Origin: Dyella_A sp051962475
Lineage (GTDB): Bacteria > Pseudomonadota > Gammaproteobacteria > Xanthomonadales > Rhodanobacteraceae
DNA length: 64,000 nt
Direction of reading: 5' to 3'
Assembly: GCF_051962475.1 (NCBI RefSeq)
Contig: NZ_JBQCCF010000069.1
Span: 339,036 to 403,035 of the forward strand
Made by a program: the position numbers and the translations under genes. Shown here in pieces: positions 5,753 through 14,948 of this stretch; within the stretch, counting starts at the first letter, position 1, and every line of letters starts with the position of its first letter. The notes under the pieces are model-generated. The model made no database searches. It was not told the DNA's origin and saw only the letters and a program-made list of their open reading frames with translations.

Positions 5753-8599
5753 TCACGAACGGGTGCCAGCTTGGCTCCCAGCATGCTCTTGGATCAGGTC
5801 GTGGATGTGCGCCGGCTCGAACGCCACATCCCAACACCAGGTGCCAAACCCACCCTTCTGGTTCACGCCCTTGACCCAGGCATCGAGCGCGGAGCGCTTG
5901 GCCTTGTTCTGCTCGCTGTCCTCGCCTTTGATCTCCAGGATCAGGGTGGAACCGTTCGCTAGGCGGATCAGGAAGTCGGGCACGTAGCGGCGCTTGGCGC
6001 CGTTCCACATGTAGTAAATCTGGAAACCGAGGTGGTCGTTCTTGGCGTAGGCCAGGACGTGTTCGCTGGTCTCTAGCAGGTTGGCTGCGTGAGCCTCCCA
6101 CGCGCCATCGGCCACGACATGGCTGATCTGGGACTTCTGCGCAGGTTGGCAGAGCTTGGTGGTGTACCAGGTACGCATATATCGCGTCGAACCCACCGGG
6201 AACTCTTCATCGAACACCGGCTCGATGCGCTCCTGGTTCTGCTCCACGAGGTAGCGGAGCAGATGCTGGACCACTGTATCGATGTTCAGCGAGATCAGGA
6301 TGCGCTTGCGGAGCGGCTCCTGATGGAACAGCGATGGCACATCAAGCTTGTCCGAATCAAGGAAGGCTTCGATCAGCCGGATCAACTGAAACGCCAGGTA
6401 CTCGGGCGTGCCTGTGTACTGCCCCCTCAGCTGATCGTAGGCCTTGCGTGCGGCCAGGAAGATCAGGCGCTGCAAGCGGAACTCGTCTGGCAGCCTCTCC
6501 AGGTCGATATGAGTGATCTGATCCCATGCGCTGGCTCCGCCGAGCGCGGGCGCCATCTCGGCAGCCAAGGGCGTCCTGGCGGGGTCGAGTTTCAGTGGCT
6601 CCATCTTGGCCCAGTCGAGACCAAGACCTGGCCGAACGATGGGATCGACCCGCAGTACATTCGGCCAACGAATCTCAAGAGCGTTGCGCTCCTCCAGAGA
6701 CTCGATCTGGGTGCTCGGCTTGGGGGGAGGCGGTGCCTCACCCTCGCCACTGAGATCCTGAAATACCGACAGCGGCACGCCGAACACGTTGACGAACTCA
6801 GGCTTGAATAGCTGGCGCTCAACTCCATCCGGGCCAACCACCGGCTCGGTGTCATAACCGACACGACGCAAGCCGCGTCCAATCACCTGCTCGCACAGAA
6901 GCTGGCTCGTGAAGGCGCGCAGGCCCATGATGTGGGTGACGTTCTTCGCGTCCCAGCCCTCGGACAGCATGGCTACCGAGATCACGTTCTGGAGATCCTG
7001 TCCCGCCGCACCGCGCTTGCCGACGTTGTCCACGATCGCCCGCAGAAGCTCTTCCTTCTTGAGGGACAGCAGCTCCGCCTTGCGGTCAGGATGGATATTC
7101 GCCGCCTCGACGATCTCGGTCAGGCGTGCCTCGTAGTCCTTGTCGGTTCCTGAAGACTCCCCTAGCTCTGCCTTCTCCAGCACCCTGGAGTCAACACGAA
7201 GGGTGCGGCTGCTGTTCCTAAGCTCCGCCCAGAAGACATCACCACTCGTGAAGTAGCGCTCGATACGCGCCGCGGTCTCGGTCCGATTGCAGACGGTGAG
7301 CAGGACCGGCGGCGAAGCATGACCACTGCTCGCCCAGTCCTCCGCCGCCTTGCGCCAATCGGCGCCCAGCAGGGTATAGGCCTGTTGCACCAGTTGCGGA
7401 AGCGGCTCGTGGGGCTGCGCCCCGCGACGATTGAGGTCTTCGTGGACCTCAGGGTCTCGGTAGAGGTGGTACAGCTTGGGCTTGAGCGTCTTGGTATCAG
7501 GCACGACACCGTCGCGCACCACTACGCGCGGAGTCTTCACCAGTCCCGCCTCGATGGCATCGTTCAAGCCGAAGTCGGAAACGATCCAATCAAACAGTCC
7601 GCCTTCGGTATTGGCCCTGCCGGTCGGGGCGAACGGGGTCGCCGACAGATCGAAACACCGCTGGATGCGTAACTCGCGGTGGATGCGGTCCAGTCCCTCG
7701 ATCCAGCGGGTGGCCTCGTCCATATCCGCGCCGAGTTCCTCCGCGCGCCGCTTGGTCTCCCGGCTGCGCTTGTCCTCAGCGGACACGCGGTAGGCATGAT
7801 GGGCTTCATCGTTGATGACGACGATGTCCTTGTAGCCGGCCAACTTGCCAAGCACGCGCTTGACGAACGCCTTGTCGCTCTCGTCGCCCTTCTTGACAAC
7901 CGATCGGTCTGGCAGCTTCAACGGCAACAACGTGTGCCAGTTCTCGACCAGTAGTTCCATCTGGTTGAGCTTTGAGCGCAACGCCTCGGAAGGACACAGG
8001 CCGAACGCGTCGTAGTAGTTGTCCGTGTTCCCCGGATACAGCACCTGCAATCGCTCGCGCACCGTGAGCCCCGGCGCCACGATGAAGATCGCCCTGGAGA
8101 AGTCCTTGGTCCGCTTGGGGTAAGTGAGGGCGTTGAGCACCTGCCAGGTGATGACCATCGCCATCACCGTAGTCTTGCCGCTGCCCGTGGCCATCTTGTT
8201 GCACAGACGCTCCCAAGGACTGCCATCACCGGGCACGGCGATGCCCTGCTTGAAGTCGGCAGGGGCCTCAACCCACCAGATCAGGGTCTCGATGGCTTCC
8301 AACTGGCAGAAGTAGAAGGGGTATTGGCGTGCGCTGCTGTCGTTCCAGTGCTCAAGCAGACTGCGGGTCACCGTGGTGACACCCGGGTACTGCGCCTGTC
8401 GCCAGGCATCCACGCGCTCACGAATGCGCTCCACCAGCGCCAGCGGTTCCGTGCGACGCGTGTTGTTGCGTGTGTCGAAGATTTCGTAGCCAGCCGGACG
8501 GCGGCCATCGGCCAGCCTCAGAGAGCCTTGATGGTCTAACCAATGCCACCGAGGAGGCTCGAAGGGGGAGTTGACGATAAGCGACTTGGGAGCGGTCAT
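5753..8599 (-). CDS. Type III restriction enzyme, Res subunit (helicase-nuclease)
   Basis: The 948-residue protein is the ATP-dependent restriction subunit of a type III system. It shows a Walker A motif ATGSGKTT (about 137-144), a DEAH box in INDEAHHAY (about 262), SF2 helicase motifs including SATPF and VIGRGLRR, and a C-terminal PD-(D/E)xK nuclease (PDFLIRLANGS, then LEIKG near 875-892). Together with Mod it translocates or switches along DNA and cuts about 25 bp from an asymmetric site (family knowledge). It follows mod by 7 bp with a GAGG ribosome binding site, so mod and res form an operon. The nuclease residues are present, so it looks intact. Some homologues are annotated only as DEAD/DEAH helicases. 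Confidence 0.92.
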   Translation of the reverse strand: MTAPKSLIVNSPFEPPRWHWLDHQGSLRLADGRRPAGYEIFDTRNNTRRTEPLALVERIRERVDAWRQAQYPGVTTVTRSLLEHWNDSSARQYPFYFCQLEAIETLIWWVEAPADFKQGIAVPGDGSPWERLCNKMATGSGKTTVMAMVITWQVLNALTYPKRTKDFSRAIFIVAPGLTVRERLQVLYPGNTDNYYDAFGLCPSEALRSKLNQMELLVENWHTLLPLKLPDRSVVKKGDESDKAFVKRVLGKLAGYKDIVVINDEAHHAYRVSAEDKRSRETKRRAEELGADMDEATRWIEGLDRIHRELRIQRCFDLSATPFAPTGRANTEGGLFDWIVSDFGLNDAIEAGLVKTPRVVVRDGVVPDTKTLKPKLYHLYRDPEVHEDLNRRGAQPHEPLPQLVQQAYTLLGADWRKAAEDWASSGHASPPVLLTVCNRTETAARIERYFTSGDVFWAELRNSSRTLRVDSRVLEKAELGESSGTDKDYEARLTEIVEAANIHPDRKAELLSLKKEELLRAIVDNVGKRGAAGQDLQNVISVAMLSEGWDAKNVTHIMGLRAFTSQLLCEQVIGRGLRRVGYDTEPVVGPDGVERQLFKPEFVNVFGVPLSVFQDLSGEGEAPPPPKPSTQIESLEERNALEIRWPNVLRVDPIVRPGLGLDWAKMEPLKLDPARTPLAAEMAPALGGASAWDQITHIDLERLPDEFRLQRLIFLAARKAYDQLRGQYTGTPEYLAFQLIRLIEAFLDSDKLDVPSLFHQEPLRKRILISLNIDTVVQHLLRYLVEQNQERIEPVFDEEFPVGSTRYMRTWYTTKLCQPAQKSQISHVVADGAWEAHAANLLETSEHVLAYAKNDHLGFQIYYMWNGAKRRYVPDFLIRLANGSTLILEIKGEDSEQNKAKRSALDAWVKGVNQKGGFGTWCWDVAFEPAHIHDLIQEHAGSQAGTRS

Positions 8600-8606
8600 C
8601 GGGGCC

Positions 8607-11600
8607 TCAGAGGAGCGGGATGACTTTGAGAGACTCGATGCCGCGGTCGTCCACGATCTTCACCGCCACCTTGCGGTTGTCGCCCGCCTCGAACGGCAGA
8701 CTCACGGTGCCGTGCAGCTTGTCCAGCTTGCCCTCGTCCAGCTCGGCCTTGATGTCTTTCTTCAGCCTGTTCCAGCCATCCTTCTTGCCCGCCATGGGGA
8801 AAAACACCTGGTGTGGGAATAGGCTGCGCTCGTCGTAGTCGGTGTCCAGGCTCCAGGCGGCAATGTTCTTCTTGCCGCCGGATTTGAGTTCGCCGCTGGC
8901 AGTGTCGAAGTAGTCGAAACCGTGTACCTCGACGACATAGCGGCCATCCTTATGCTGGCGCACCGTCACTTCTGGCTGGCCCATCAGCCAGAAGCTCTGG
9001 TTGTGGCGGGCGCTCTTCTTCAGGTCCTCGGTAAGCAGGTCGGTGTTCATCTGTGCCTTGAGGGCGGTGATGCCCTTGGTGGCATCGATGTCCTTGGCGG
9101 CTTCCGGGTCAAAGGCGAAAGCGCAGAACACGATCATCTTCGGCCGCGGAAACAGGTCGCCGGCCTCGCGCATGGCCAGCTCCACCTGGCGCTGCTCCAG
9201 CGCGGCGTGTTCGGGGCCGAAGCTGACCACCACCCGCTCGCCGGAGTCCAGGTGGCCGGTGCAGTGCAGGTGCGGGGTGTCGGGCAAGCTTTCCAGCTCG
9301 GCGAAGCGCAGCATCTGGCCGCCTTTGCCGCGGATGCCTGTCTTGAGCAGCTCGTCGCGCCAGCGGTGCTGGCGGGCGGATTCGCCGCTGCGGGCGATGC
9401 TGGCATCGGCTTCGGCGACAGGCTGCGTCTCGTCCAACGCCACCACACTGGGGAAGGGCACGGCCTCCACGGTGAACGGGCCGGTGATGCGCAGCTTGTC
9501 CTTGGCCACTTGCGGCTGGTCGTACAGCACTTCCTGGTCGGCGTGGGCGGCGATGGAGTCGTCCATCTTCTTCTGCATGGCCTGGCGAGCGGCGTGGAAG
9601 GCGTCGAAGGCTGTGCGTGCGGCGGCAGGCCAGTCAGCCGGAAAATCGAACGGCACCTCCCATTCCAGGAGGGCGTTGGCGGGCACCTGCTCGCCGGTCG
9701 GCAGCGTGTGCCGGCCCTTTTCGTCGAAAGCGATCGCTTCGCCCTTGCGCCCGCCCTGGGTGACGGTGAACAGGCCGCGGGTGCCGACCAGCGTGGCGTT
9801 GAGCTGGCCCAGCGCCGCGTCAATGGCAGGGTGCATGCGCTCCCAGAGTTCGTCGATCTCCGGGTTGTTGGCGATGGACTTCAGGGTGACGTGCGGGACG
9901 GTCTTATAGATGAAGCCGGCCCTCAGTCCTTCGTGCGGGTACTTGAGGTCGTAGTAGTCATAACTGGCAGTCATTAGGCGCTGCTTGGCCAGGGTGACGG
10001 CCACGCGCGAGGTGTCGCAGGTGATCCAGCGGCGCCCCCACTTTTCTGCGACGAAGGCTGTTGTGCCGGAGCCGCAGGTAGGATCGAGAACTAGGTCGCC
10101 CGGGTCAGTGGTCATGAGGAGACAGCGCTCAATGACTCGTTCCGCGGTCTGCACAACATATACAAGCTCTTTTCCTATCTGCATTGATTCCCATCGATCG
10201 TCTACCGGGACTACGGGAAAATCATCCAAATAGCGCTTGTATCGAACCGTGGTTGCGGCCTGATCGACTCTTGATGCCTTTCCCAAGCGATGCATACCTG
10301 CCACCGACGTCTTCCAATGCGATGTTGTTTTAGGCACGTACTCACAATGCCTGAACAGGAATTTCTGATCCGCTCCCGATTGGCCGTCCGATATCAAGCT
10401 GGTCAACTGAAAGGCTTTTGAGCCTTCCGGCTTACTGGCTTCGCCGAACAATTCGGCCCTGCTAGCGCGCCTGGAAGATCCGCCTTCCAACTCAATGAAG
10501 TCATATCGGGTCATAGCCTTGTCTCCCTTCTGACGAGGGAGAAAAAGCTGACGATACTTCACTGAGCTTTTCCCCTTGGCGTACCAGATCAGGAAATCGA
10601 CTGTCGCGCCGAGAAGCGCTCCCTCTTGGCTCCCCGTCTTCTGCACCTGGATGGTCGAGCAGTAGTTGTCGACACCAAAGACTTCATCGCAGATCTCGCG
10701 GACGTGATGCAGGTTCTCATCCGAAATCTGAACGAAGACACTGCCACTTTCGTGCAGCAACTCCTGCGCCAGTAGCAGCCTGTCGCGCAGATACGTCAGG
10801 TAGGAATGGATGCCCAGCTCCCAGGTATCCCGGAACGCCTTAATCATCTCCGGCTCTTGCGTCAGATCCTCGTCCTTGCGGTCCTTGACGTCGCGCTTAT
10901 TCACGAAGGGCTGGAAGTTGCTGCCGTACTTAATGCCGTAGGGCGGGTCGATGTAGATCATCTGCACCTGTCCGGCCATGCCCTCCTTCTGCAGCAAGCT
11001 GTTCATCACCAGAAGGCTGTCGCCGGCCACTAGCCGGTTGCTCCAGCCGCGGTCGTGCTTGTAGAAGTCCACCGCCTCGCGCAGCGGCAGCGGCTCCTCG
11101 AACCAGGCACGGAACATGTCGGTCTGGCTGCCGTCAGCACCCTTGCCCTGCTTCATGCGCTTCTGGATGACGGCCAGGATGCTGGCCGGGTCGATGCGCT
11201 CGTGCACGTGCAGGCTAACGGTATCGACCTCGAAGCTCGTGCGCTCGGCCTTGCCGGTCCAGTTGAGGTACGGCTCCGCCTGCCGCTTGAGTTGCTCCAG
11301 CGCGGTGCGCATGGTCGCCTCGTCACCACTGGCCAGAGCGTCGTCGATCAGCGACTCGATATGCGCACGGCTGACGTCAAATTGGAGGGCCGGGTCGATG
11401 TGCGGGTCATAAGCCCAGGTGGTCTTGGGCTGGTCGGGATCGTTGTCCGGTGTCACCACGCCAACATCGGGATTGTTGGTGCGCTTCTGTTCGTGCTGGT
11501 AGGCCAGCACCTTGGCGCCGTCATTGCCCTTGCGCGCCTTAACCTCCGCCTTAGCCTGCCTGGCTTCCGCGAGCGTCATGCCTGCCTGCTTGGGCTTTGG

Positions 11601-11876
11601 CAGGTCCGCATCTGCGGGCTTCTCCTGCACTGCAAGGGTTAGAGGGATGGCCTCATCCACGACACGCCTGACAGACCCACCTCGACCTTGGCCCTTAGCC
11701 ACCTTGCCCGCCTCGACTAGAGCATCGCGGGCCTCGAAGTAATCCTCTTCGGTGAATTTCGCGCCGAGTCGCTCAGCGATCAGCTCTCGCAGCTTCATGT
11801 TGCCCATGCTGCCGCCGTCCTTGGGCAGCTCCTTGAGAATGGCCTTGCGGATGTCCGCCACCGACACTGTCGCCAT
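8607..11876 (-). CDS. Type III modification methyltransferase, Mod subunit
   Basis: This 1089-residue adenine methyltransferase would methylate the type III recognition site and provide target recognition for Res. The catalytic motif DPPY is at 310-313 and the AdoMet-binding DPTCGSGTT lies near 595. This beta-class order (motif IV before I) is expected for Mod proteins. The protein is much longer than classical Mod subunits (about 650). It has an N-terminal winged-helix-like segment (residues 1-72, ending GQGRGGSVRR) and a long C-terminal extension. Mod and Res are both intact and adjacent. A good AGGGGAAG site precedes the ATG. The gene is divergent from the polymerase-like gene, sharing a 157-bp spacer. 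Confidence 0.92.
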   Translation of the reverse strand: MATVSVADIRKAILKELPKDGGSMGNMKLRELIAERLGAKFTEEDYFEARDALVEAGKVAKGQGRGGSVRRVVDEAIPLTLAVQEKPADADLPKPKQAGMTLAEARQAKAEVKARKGNDGAKVLAYQHEQKRTNNPDVGVVTPDNDPDQPKTTWAYDPHIDPALQFDVSRAHIESLIDDALASGDEATMRTALEQLKRQAEPYLNWTGKAERTSFEVDTVSLHVHERIDPASILAVIQKRMKQGKGADGSQTDMFRAWFEEPLPLREAVDFYKHDRGWSNRLVAGDSLLVMNSLLQKEGMAGQVQMIYIDPPYGIKYGSNFQPFVNKRDVKDRKDEDLTQEPEMIKAFRDTWELGIHSYLTYLRDRLLLAQELLHESGSVFVQISDENLHHVREICDEVFGVDNYCSTIQVQKTGSQEGALLGATVDFLIWYAKGKSSVKYRQLFLPRQKGDKAMTRYDFIELEGGSSRRASRAELFGEASKPEGSKAFQLTSLISDGQSGADQKFLFRHCEYVPKTTSHWKTSVAGMHRLGKASRVDQAATTVRYKRYLDDFPVVPVDDRWESMQIGKELVYVVQTAERVIERCLLMTTDPGDLVLDPTCGSGTTAFVAEKWGRRWITCDTSRVAVTLAKQRLMTASYDYYDLKYPHEGLRAGFIYKTVPHVTLKSIANNPEIDELWERMHPAIDAALGQLNATLVGTRGLFTVTQGGRKGEAIAFDEKGRHTLPTGEQVPANALLEWEVPFDFPADWPAAARTAFDAFHAARQAMQKKMDDSIAAHADQEVLYDQPQVAKDKLRITGPFTVEAVPFPSVVALDETQPVAEADASIARSGESARQHRWRDELLKTGIRGKGGQMLRFAELESLPDTPHLHCTGHLDSGERVVVSFGPEHAALEQRQVELAMREAGDLFPRPKMIVFCAFAFDPEAAKDIDATKGITALKAQMNTDLLTEDLKKSARHNQSFWLMGQPEVTVRQHKDGRYVVEVHGFDYFDTASGELKSGGKKNIAAWSLDTDYDERSLFPHQVFFPMAGKKDGWNRLKKDIKAELDEGKLDKLHGTVSLPFEAGDNRKVAVKIVDDRGIESLKVIPLL

Positions 11877-12033
11877 CTGTACTTCCCCTGTTCTGAGCCC
11901 TCATACCTTAAACGCTATTCACCGGAAGGGTCAGCAGTCCCGGTGCGAGCGGCATTCGCTCCCTGTAAGATCTTGCGTTCGTATCCGACCCTCGCTGTGC
12001 TCGTGCCTGAGGGGTGTCGATTTTAGGTACCTC

Positions 12034-13314
12034 ATGTACGTCTCACCCGACTCCGCGCCTAGGGACAGGGCGTTCGACCCGTCCCGAACTCCCGCACGGC
12101 CAGAAATCCACCAGCTCATCGCCGAGGTCCTTCTCCAACTTGAGGGAAGCGAAGATCGGCGCCGCAAGCGCACGCGCAGCGCCCAGGTCATCCACGAGCG
12201 CGCGGTCTCGGCCCTCGTATGCGACCTCGCCCACCGTCACCTTGCTAAGCCTGGTGGCTGGCTCACCGTGGAGCTCACCAAGGCGCTCCTAAGCCCCGCC
12301 CGGCGCCGCGCTCCCTTCATGACTGAGCGGTTCGCAGATCTCGTGAAGCAGATCGCGGCCTGCGGGTGTGCGGAGATGCAGTTGGGCGATCAGCATCCGC
12401 TGGGGAGGAGGACGACCATCCGAGCCAGCACGACCCTGCAGCGCCGCATCAGTGAGCTGAGCGTCGACTTCGACTGCTTCGGTCGCGATCCGCAGTTTCT
12501 CGGCGAGCCGCTTGAGCTGAGGGGGCCGAAGACGAAGCGGTTCATCGCCGGCAAGGTGGTGCTCAAAGGAGACAAGCTGCCGCTTCCCGATACTCCGGAA
12601 GTCGAGCGTTTGCGCGGCCAGGTGCAGACGATTAATGCCTGGCTCGCGGCGGCAGATCTCAGCTGGGAGGGGTCAGAGAAGCTCGATCCCAGCCAGAGGT
12701 TTCTCAGACGCATCTTCAACGATGGCTCGCTTGAACTGGGCGGGCGATTGGAAGGCGGGTTCTGGCAGCGGGCCTCGGGCAGCGACCGACTCACCAGTAT
12801 CTCGATCCAGGGAGAGCCCATCGCCTCTCTGGACTTCGCGCAATCGGCCATGCGCATGGCCTATGCCCAGATGGGGGAAGAGCCGCCGACAGGGGATCTC
12901 TACGCGGTGCCTGGCCTACATCCTTACCGGAGCGAGACCAAGCAAATCCTCAATGCGTTGCTCAGTGCGGGCAGCGAGCGGACTCGGTTTCCCCAGAACA
13001 CTCGGGGACAGATGCCACGTAGTTGGAAGTTCGAGCGGGTCTACAGGGCCATTGCTCGCCACCACGCGCCTATCGAGCCGCTGTTCGGCACTGGGGCAGG
13101 ACTCCGATTCATGCACCAGGAGAGCGAGATCCTAATCCGGACACTGCTGCGACTAAAGGATCTGGGGATCGTGGCACTGCCCATCCACGACTGCGTCTTG
13201 GTACCGGTCTCCGCCAAGGAGGTGGCCAAGGGAATTATGGAGGAGGCCTTCTTGGAGATCACAGGTGTCGCTGGTGTGGTGGATATGGAAGAAAGACCAA
13301 CAAGGACTTGCTGA
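12034..13314 (+). CDS. Divergent minimal family-A polymerase-like protein
   Basis: I recognise no named family for this 426-residue protein, but its C-terminal half shows the three core motifs of family A polymerases in order. Motif A is LDFAQSAMR with D267, against DYSQIELR in E. coli Pol I. Motif B is R299-SET-K303, against R754-x3-K758. Motif C is LPIHDCVLVP with H385-D386, against VHDE at 881-883. A helix EILIRTLLRLKDLG before motif C and AKGIMEEAF after it also fit the palm fold. The steric-gate glutamate of Pol I (E710) is alanine 272, so ribonucleotide use is possible. No 3'-5' exonuclease is seen. The N-terminal 230 residues are unassigned. The frame is open for 282 bp upstream of the chosen ATG, but that part overlaps mod and looks non-coding. 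The ribosome binding site is weak. Confidence 0.6.
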   Translation: MYVSPDSAPRDRAFDPSRTPARPEIHQLIAEVLLQLEGSEDRRRKRTRSAQVIHERAVSALVCDLAHRHLAKPGGWLTVELTKALLSPARRRAPFMTERFADLVKQIAACGCAEMQLGDQHPLGRRTTIRASTTLQRRISELSVDFDCFGRDPQFLGEPLELRGPKTKRFIAGKVVLKGDKLPLPDTPEVERLRGQVQTINAWLAAADLSWEGSEKLDPSQRFLRRIFNDGSLELGGRLEGGFWQRASGSDRLTSISIQGEPIASLDFAQSAMRMAYAQMGEEPPTGDLYAVPGLHPYRSETKQILNALLSAGSERTRFPQNTRGQMPRSWKFERVYRAIARHHAPIEPLFGTGAGLRFMHQESEILIRTLLRLKDLGIVALPIHDCVLVPVSAKEVAKGIMEEAFLEITGVAGVVDMEERPTRTC

Positions 13315-13402
13315 GGAAGAGACAGAACAAGGCTCTGCCAGGACATCCACAGTAATCACCTCAGCCTCCCCATAAGTAGGGGGCGTAAGCGATGAAACTC
13401 TT

Positions 13403-14161
13403 ATGACCGCACCGAATCGCCAGCAGAGACTGGCCTCACTCCACAACCGCATTGCCTCGCCCCAGGATGCCTACGAGCGATGCCGGGTCTATCCGTGCGC
13501 GAACCGAACCACCGCTGACAAGGGCGAAGGCCTGAATCGGCTGTACTGCCGGCAGCACATCGAGCACTACCGGAGACACGGAAGTTATGTGAAGAGCAGT
13601 TACCGTAGCCAGGAACTGTGGCCCTACCGGCAGACCGCCCTGCGCTGGCTTCAGAGCCGCAACGACCTACCACTGGTACGTCGAGCCATCGCGAGTGTCC
13701 GCGGCCTCTACGCGAGCGCAGGAGCGCCCGTAGAGGCGTTCCGGTTAGCTGGTCGCCCACCGCGAGATCGTGCGCGAGCCATTTGGGCGAGATTGCGAGC
13801 GAAGGAGGTCCATCCCGTCCTCGTCGTCGCTGCGTGGCTGGCCGTCCTGCTTCGTTTGGAAGACGACCCCCAGCCCGACAGGCACGAGGAGTACCGAAGG
13901 GTTCAAGCGGCCAAGCTGCTCCATCGCATGGCAGGAGGCACCCACAAGCGATGGGAGAGAGCGCTCCCCGATGGGACCGTGGAATCGACGGAACTGCACA
14001 AGCATCCGGTCAGCCGGGGACGCGTCCTTCGAGTGCTGGGGGACTCCTTGGCTGCCGCGTGTGACGGCCTTGAAGCGGAGACAGTCACTGGCTCGCAGTG
14101 GGGGCAGCAGTTTTCAGCTGTTCAACCGCAGCGCGATAAGCAGCCGGACTCACCCGACTGA
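13403..14161 (+). CDS. Zinc-finger-like protein of unknown function
   Basis: The 252-residue basic protein has a Cys/His cluster near its N-terminus: C27-x4-C32, then sixteen residues, then C49-x2-H52, followed by EHYRRHG. This layout resembles the zinc knuckles found near HNH endonucleases and other phage DNA-binding proteins, but no HNH catalytic motif is visible. The remainder is arginine-rich and helical. It lies 88 bp downstream of the polymerase-like gene on the same strand, so the two may form a unit that acts on nucleic acid. Its last 77 bp overlap the convergent gene for a membrane-anchored protein. No function can be assigned. Confidence 0.6.
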   Translation: MTAPNRQQRLASLHNRIASPQDAYERCRVYPCANRTTADKGEGLNRLYCRQHIEHYRRHGSYVKSSYRSQELWPYRQTALRWLQSRNDLPLVRRAIASVRGLYASAGAPVEAFRLAGRPPRDRARAIWARLRAKEVHPVLVVAAWLAVLLRLEDDPQPDRHEEYRRVQAAKLLHRMAGGTHKRWERALPDGTVESTELHKHPVSRGRVLRVLGDSLAAACDGLEAETVTGSQWGQQFSAVQPQRDKQPDSPD

Positions 14162-14567
14162 AACGCATGGGGGCTGCGCCATCCATAACGATGCTTATGG
14201 CATCGCCCTCCAGCTTGCCCATGATGGGCATCGGCTGGGGCCACCGAGTCGACGACAGGCTCAAGGACAGCACGCCTTGAGAAACCCACCCGTTAGCAGC
14301 GGCACTGATTTCCCCGAACCCTGGTAGGTCCTCCCAGTGGGAAGAAGACATCTTCCATTGACCAAGAAGATGCCCGTCGGCCGACTGCCGAAGCTCCAAG
14401 TATTCGATGGTGTCCGCGGTCGACCACATGTAGGAACCAGTCACGTCACTTGATGCGGCGGCCGGACTGTCCGCATGCGCCTCATGGCCACCATGCGGCC
14501 AAACGAAGAGGGTGAAGCCAATAGCGGCAGCCGCAATGAGCACCAATGCCGAAGCGATGTACTTCAT
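14085..14567 (-). CDS. Small exported or membrane-anchored protein, unknown
   Basis: From the ATG at 14567 (ribosome binding site GTGGTGAGG) the product has 160 residues. It begins MKYIASALVLIAAAAIGFTL, a signal peptide or N-terminal membrane anchor without a lipobox. A periplasmic domain with VTGSYMWSTADTIEYLELRQ and GHLLGQWKMS follows, which reads like an antiparallel beta-sheet. No family is recognised. A longer frame reaches 14642 but would bury the signal sequence internally. It lies 50 bp after the 103-residue gene and overlaps the convergent zinc-finger-protein gene. Confidence 0.6.
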   Translation of the reverse strand: MKYIASALVLIAAAAIGFTLFVWPHGGHEAHADSPAAASSDVTGSYMWSTADTIEYLELRQSADGHLLGQWKMSSSHWEDLPGFGEISAAANGWVSQGVLSLSLSSTRWPQPMPIMGKLEGDAISIVMDGAAPMRFSRVSPAAYRAAVEQLKTAAPTASQ

Positions 14568-14616
14568 CCTCACCACTCCCTGGCTCCTCGTAGATTCCCG
14601 CTGCTGGTGAATGTTG

Positions 14617-14928
14617 TTACGACTCACCGCGTCGCATGGCACGGATCGCCGTGCTTGCCATCAAGATGTTGCAGAACATGACGACATCAGACTCGGTTCT
14701 GAGTGAATAGATGGCCCTTCCGTAGCTATCGACCTTGGGATGTGATGTTTCCCAAGCATGAATCTGGAGGTAGCCCACCCGGTTCAACTTCACCTGGAAG
14801 GCAGTCGCATGATGGTTGTCGTCGAAAATGCGCAGCTGGAGCTTGGTCCGAGTCACCTGCCAATCCTGACCGATGGCCACCTGCTCAATGAAATCCATCC
14901 ACTGCGCCTGCTTCTCTCGACTAGCCAT
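14617..14928 (-). CDS. Hypothetical protein of 103 residues
   Basis: I do not recognise this small soluble protein. It starts MASREKQAQWMDFIEQVAIG. A central strand-rich part (TKLQLRIFDDNHHATAFQVK, then GYLQIHAWET) precedes a C-terminal helix with cysteine and paired arginines. It sits 20 bp downstream of the integrase gene's stop on the same strand. It could be co-transcribed with the integrase and act as an accessory such as a directionality factor, but no helix-turn-helix is evident. Confidence 0.55.
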   Translation of the reverse strand: MASREKQAQWMDFIEQVAIGQDWQVTRTKLQLRIFDDNHHATAFQVKLNRVGYLQIHAWETSHPKVDSYGRAIYSLRTESDVVMFCNILMASTAIRAMRRGES

Positions 14929-14948
14929 CGTTCGCCCCCCCCAAGGTG

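Noticed and set aside
11752..12033. Upstream extension of the polymerase-like frame
   Set aside because: It overlaps the 5' end of mod in antisense and reads as low-complexity serine/leucine-rich sequence. The start at 12034 was preferred.
13355..13382. CCTCCCC/AGGGGG hairpin between the polymerase-like and zinc-finger genes
   Set aside because: The stem is short and no T-run follows, so it is not convincing as a terminator.
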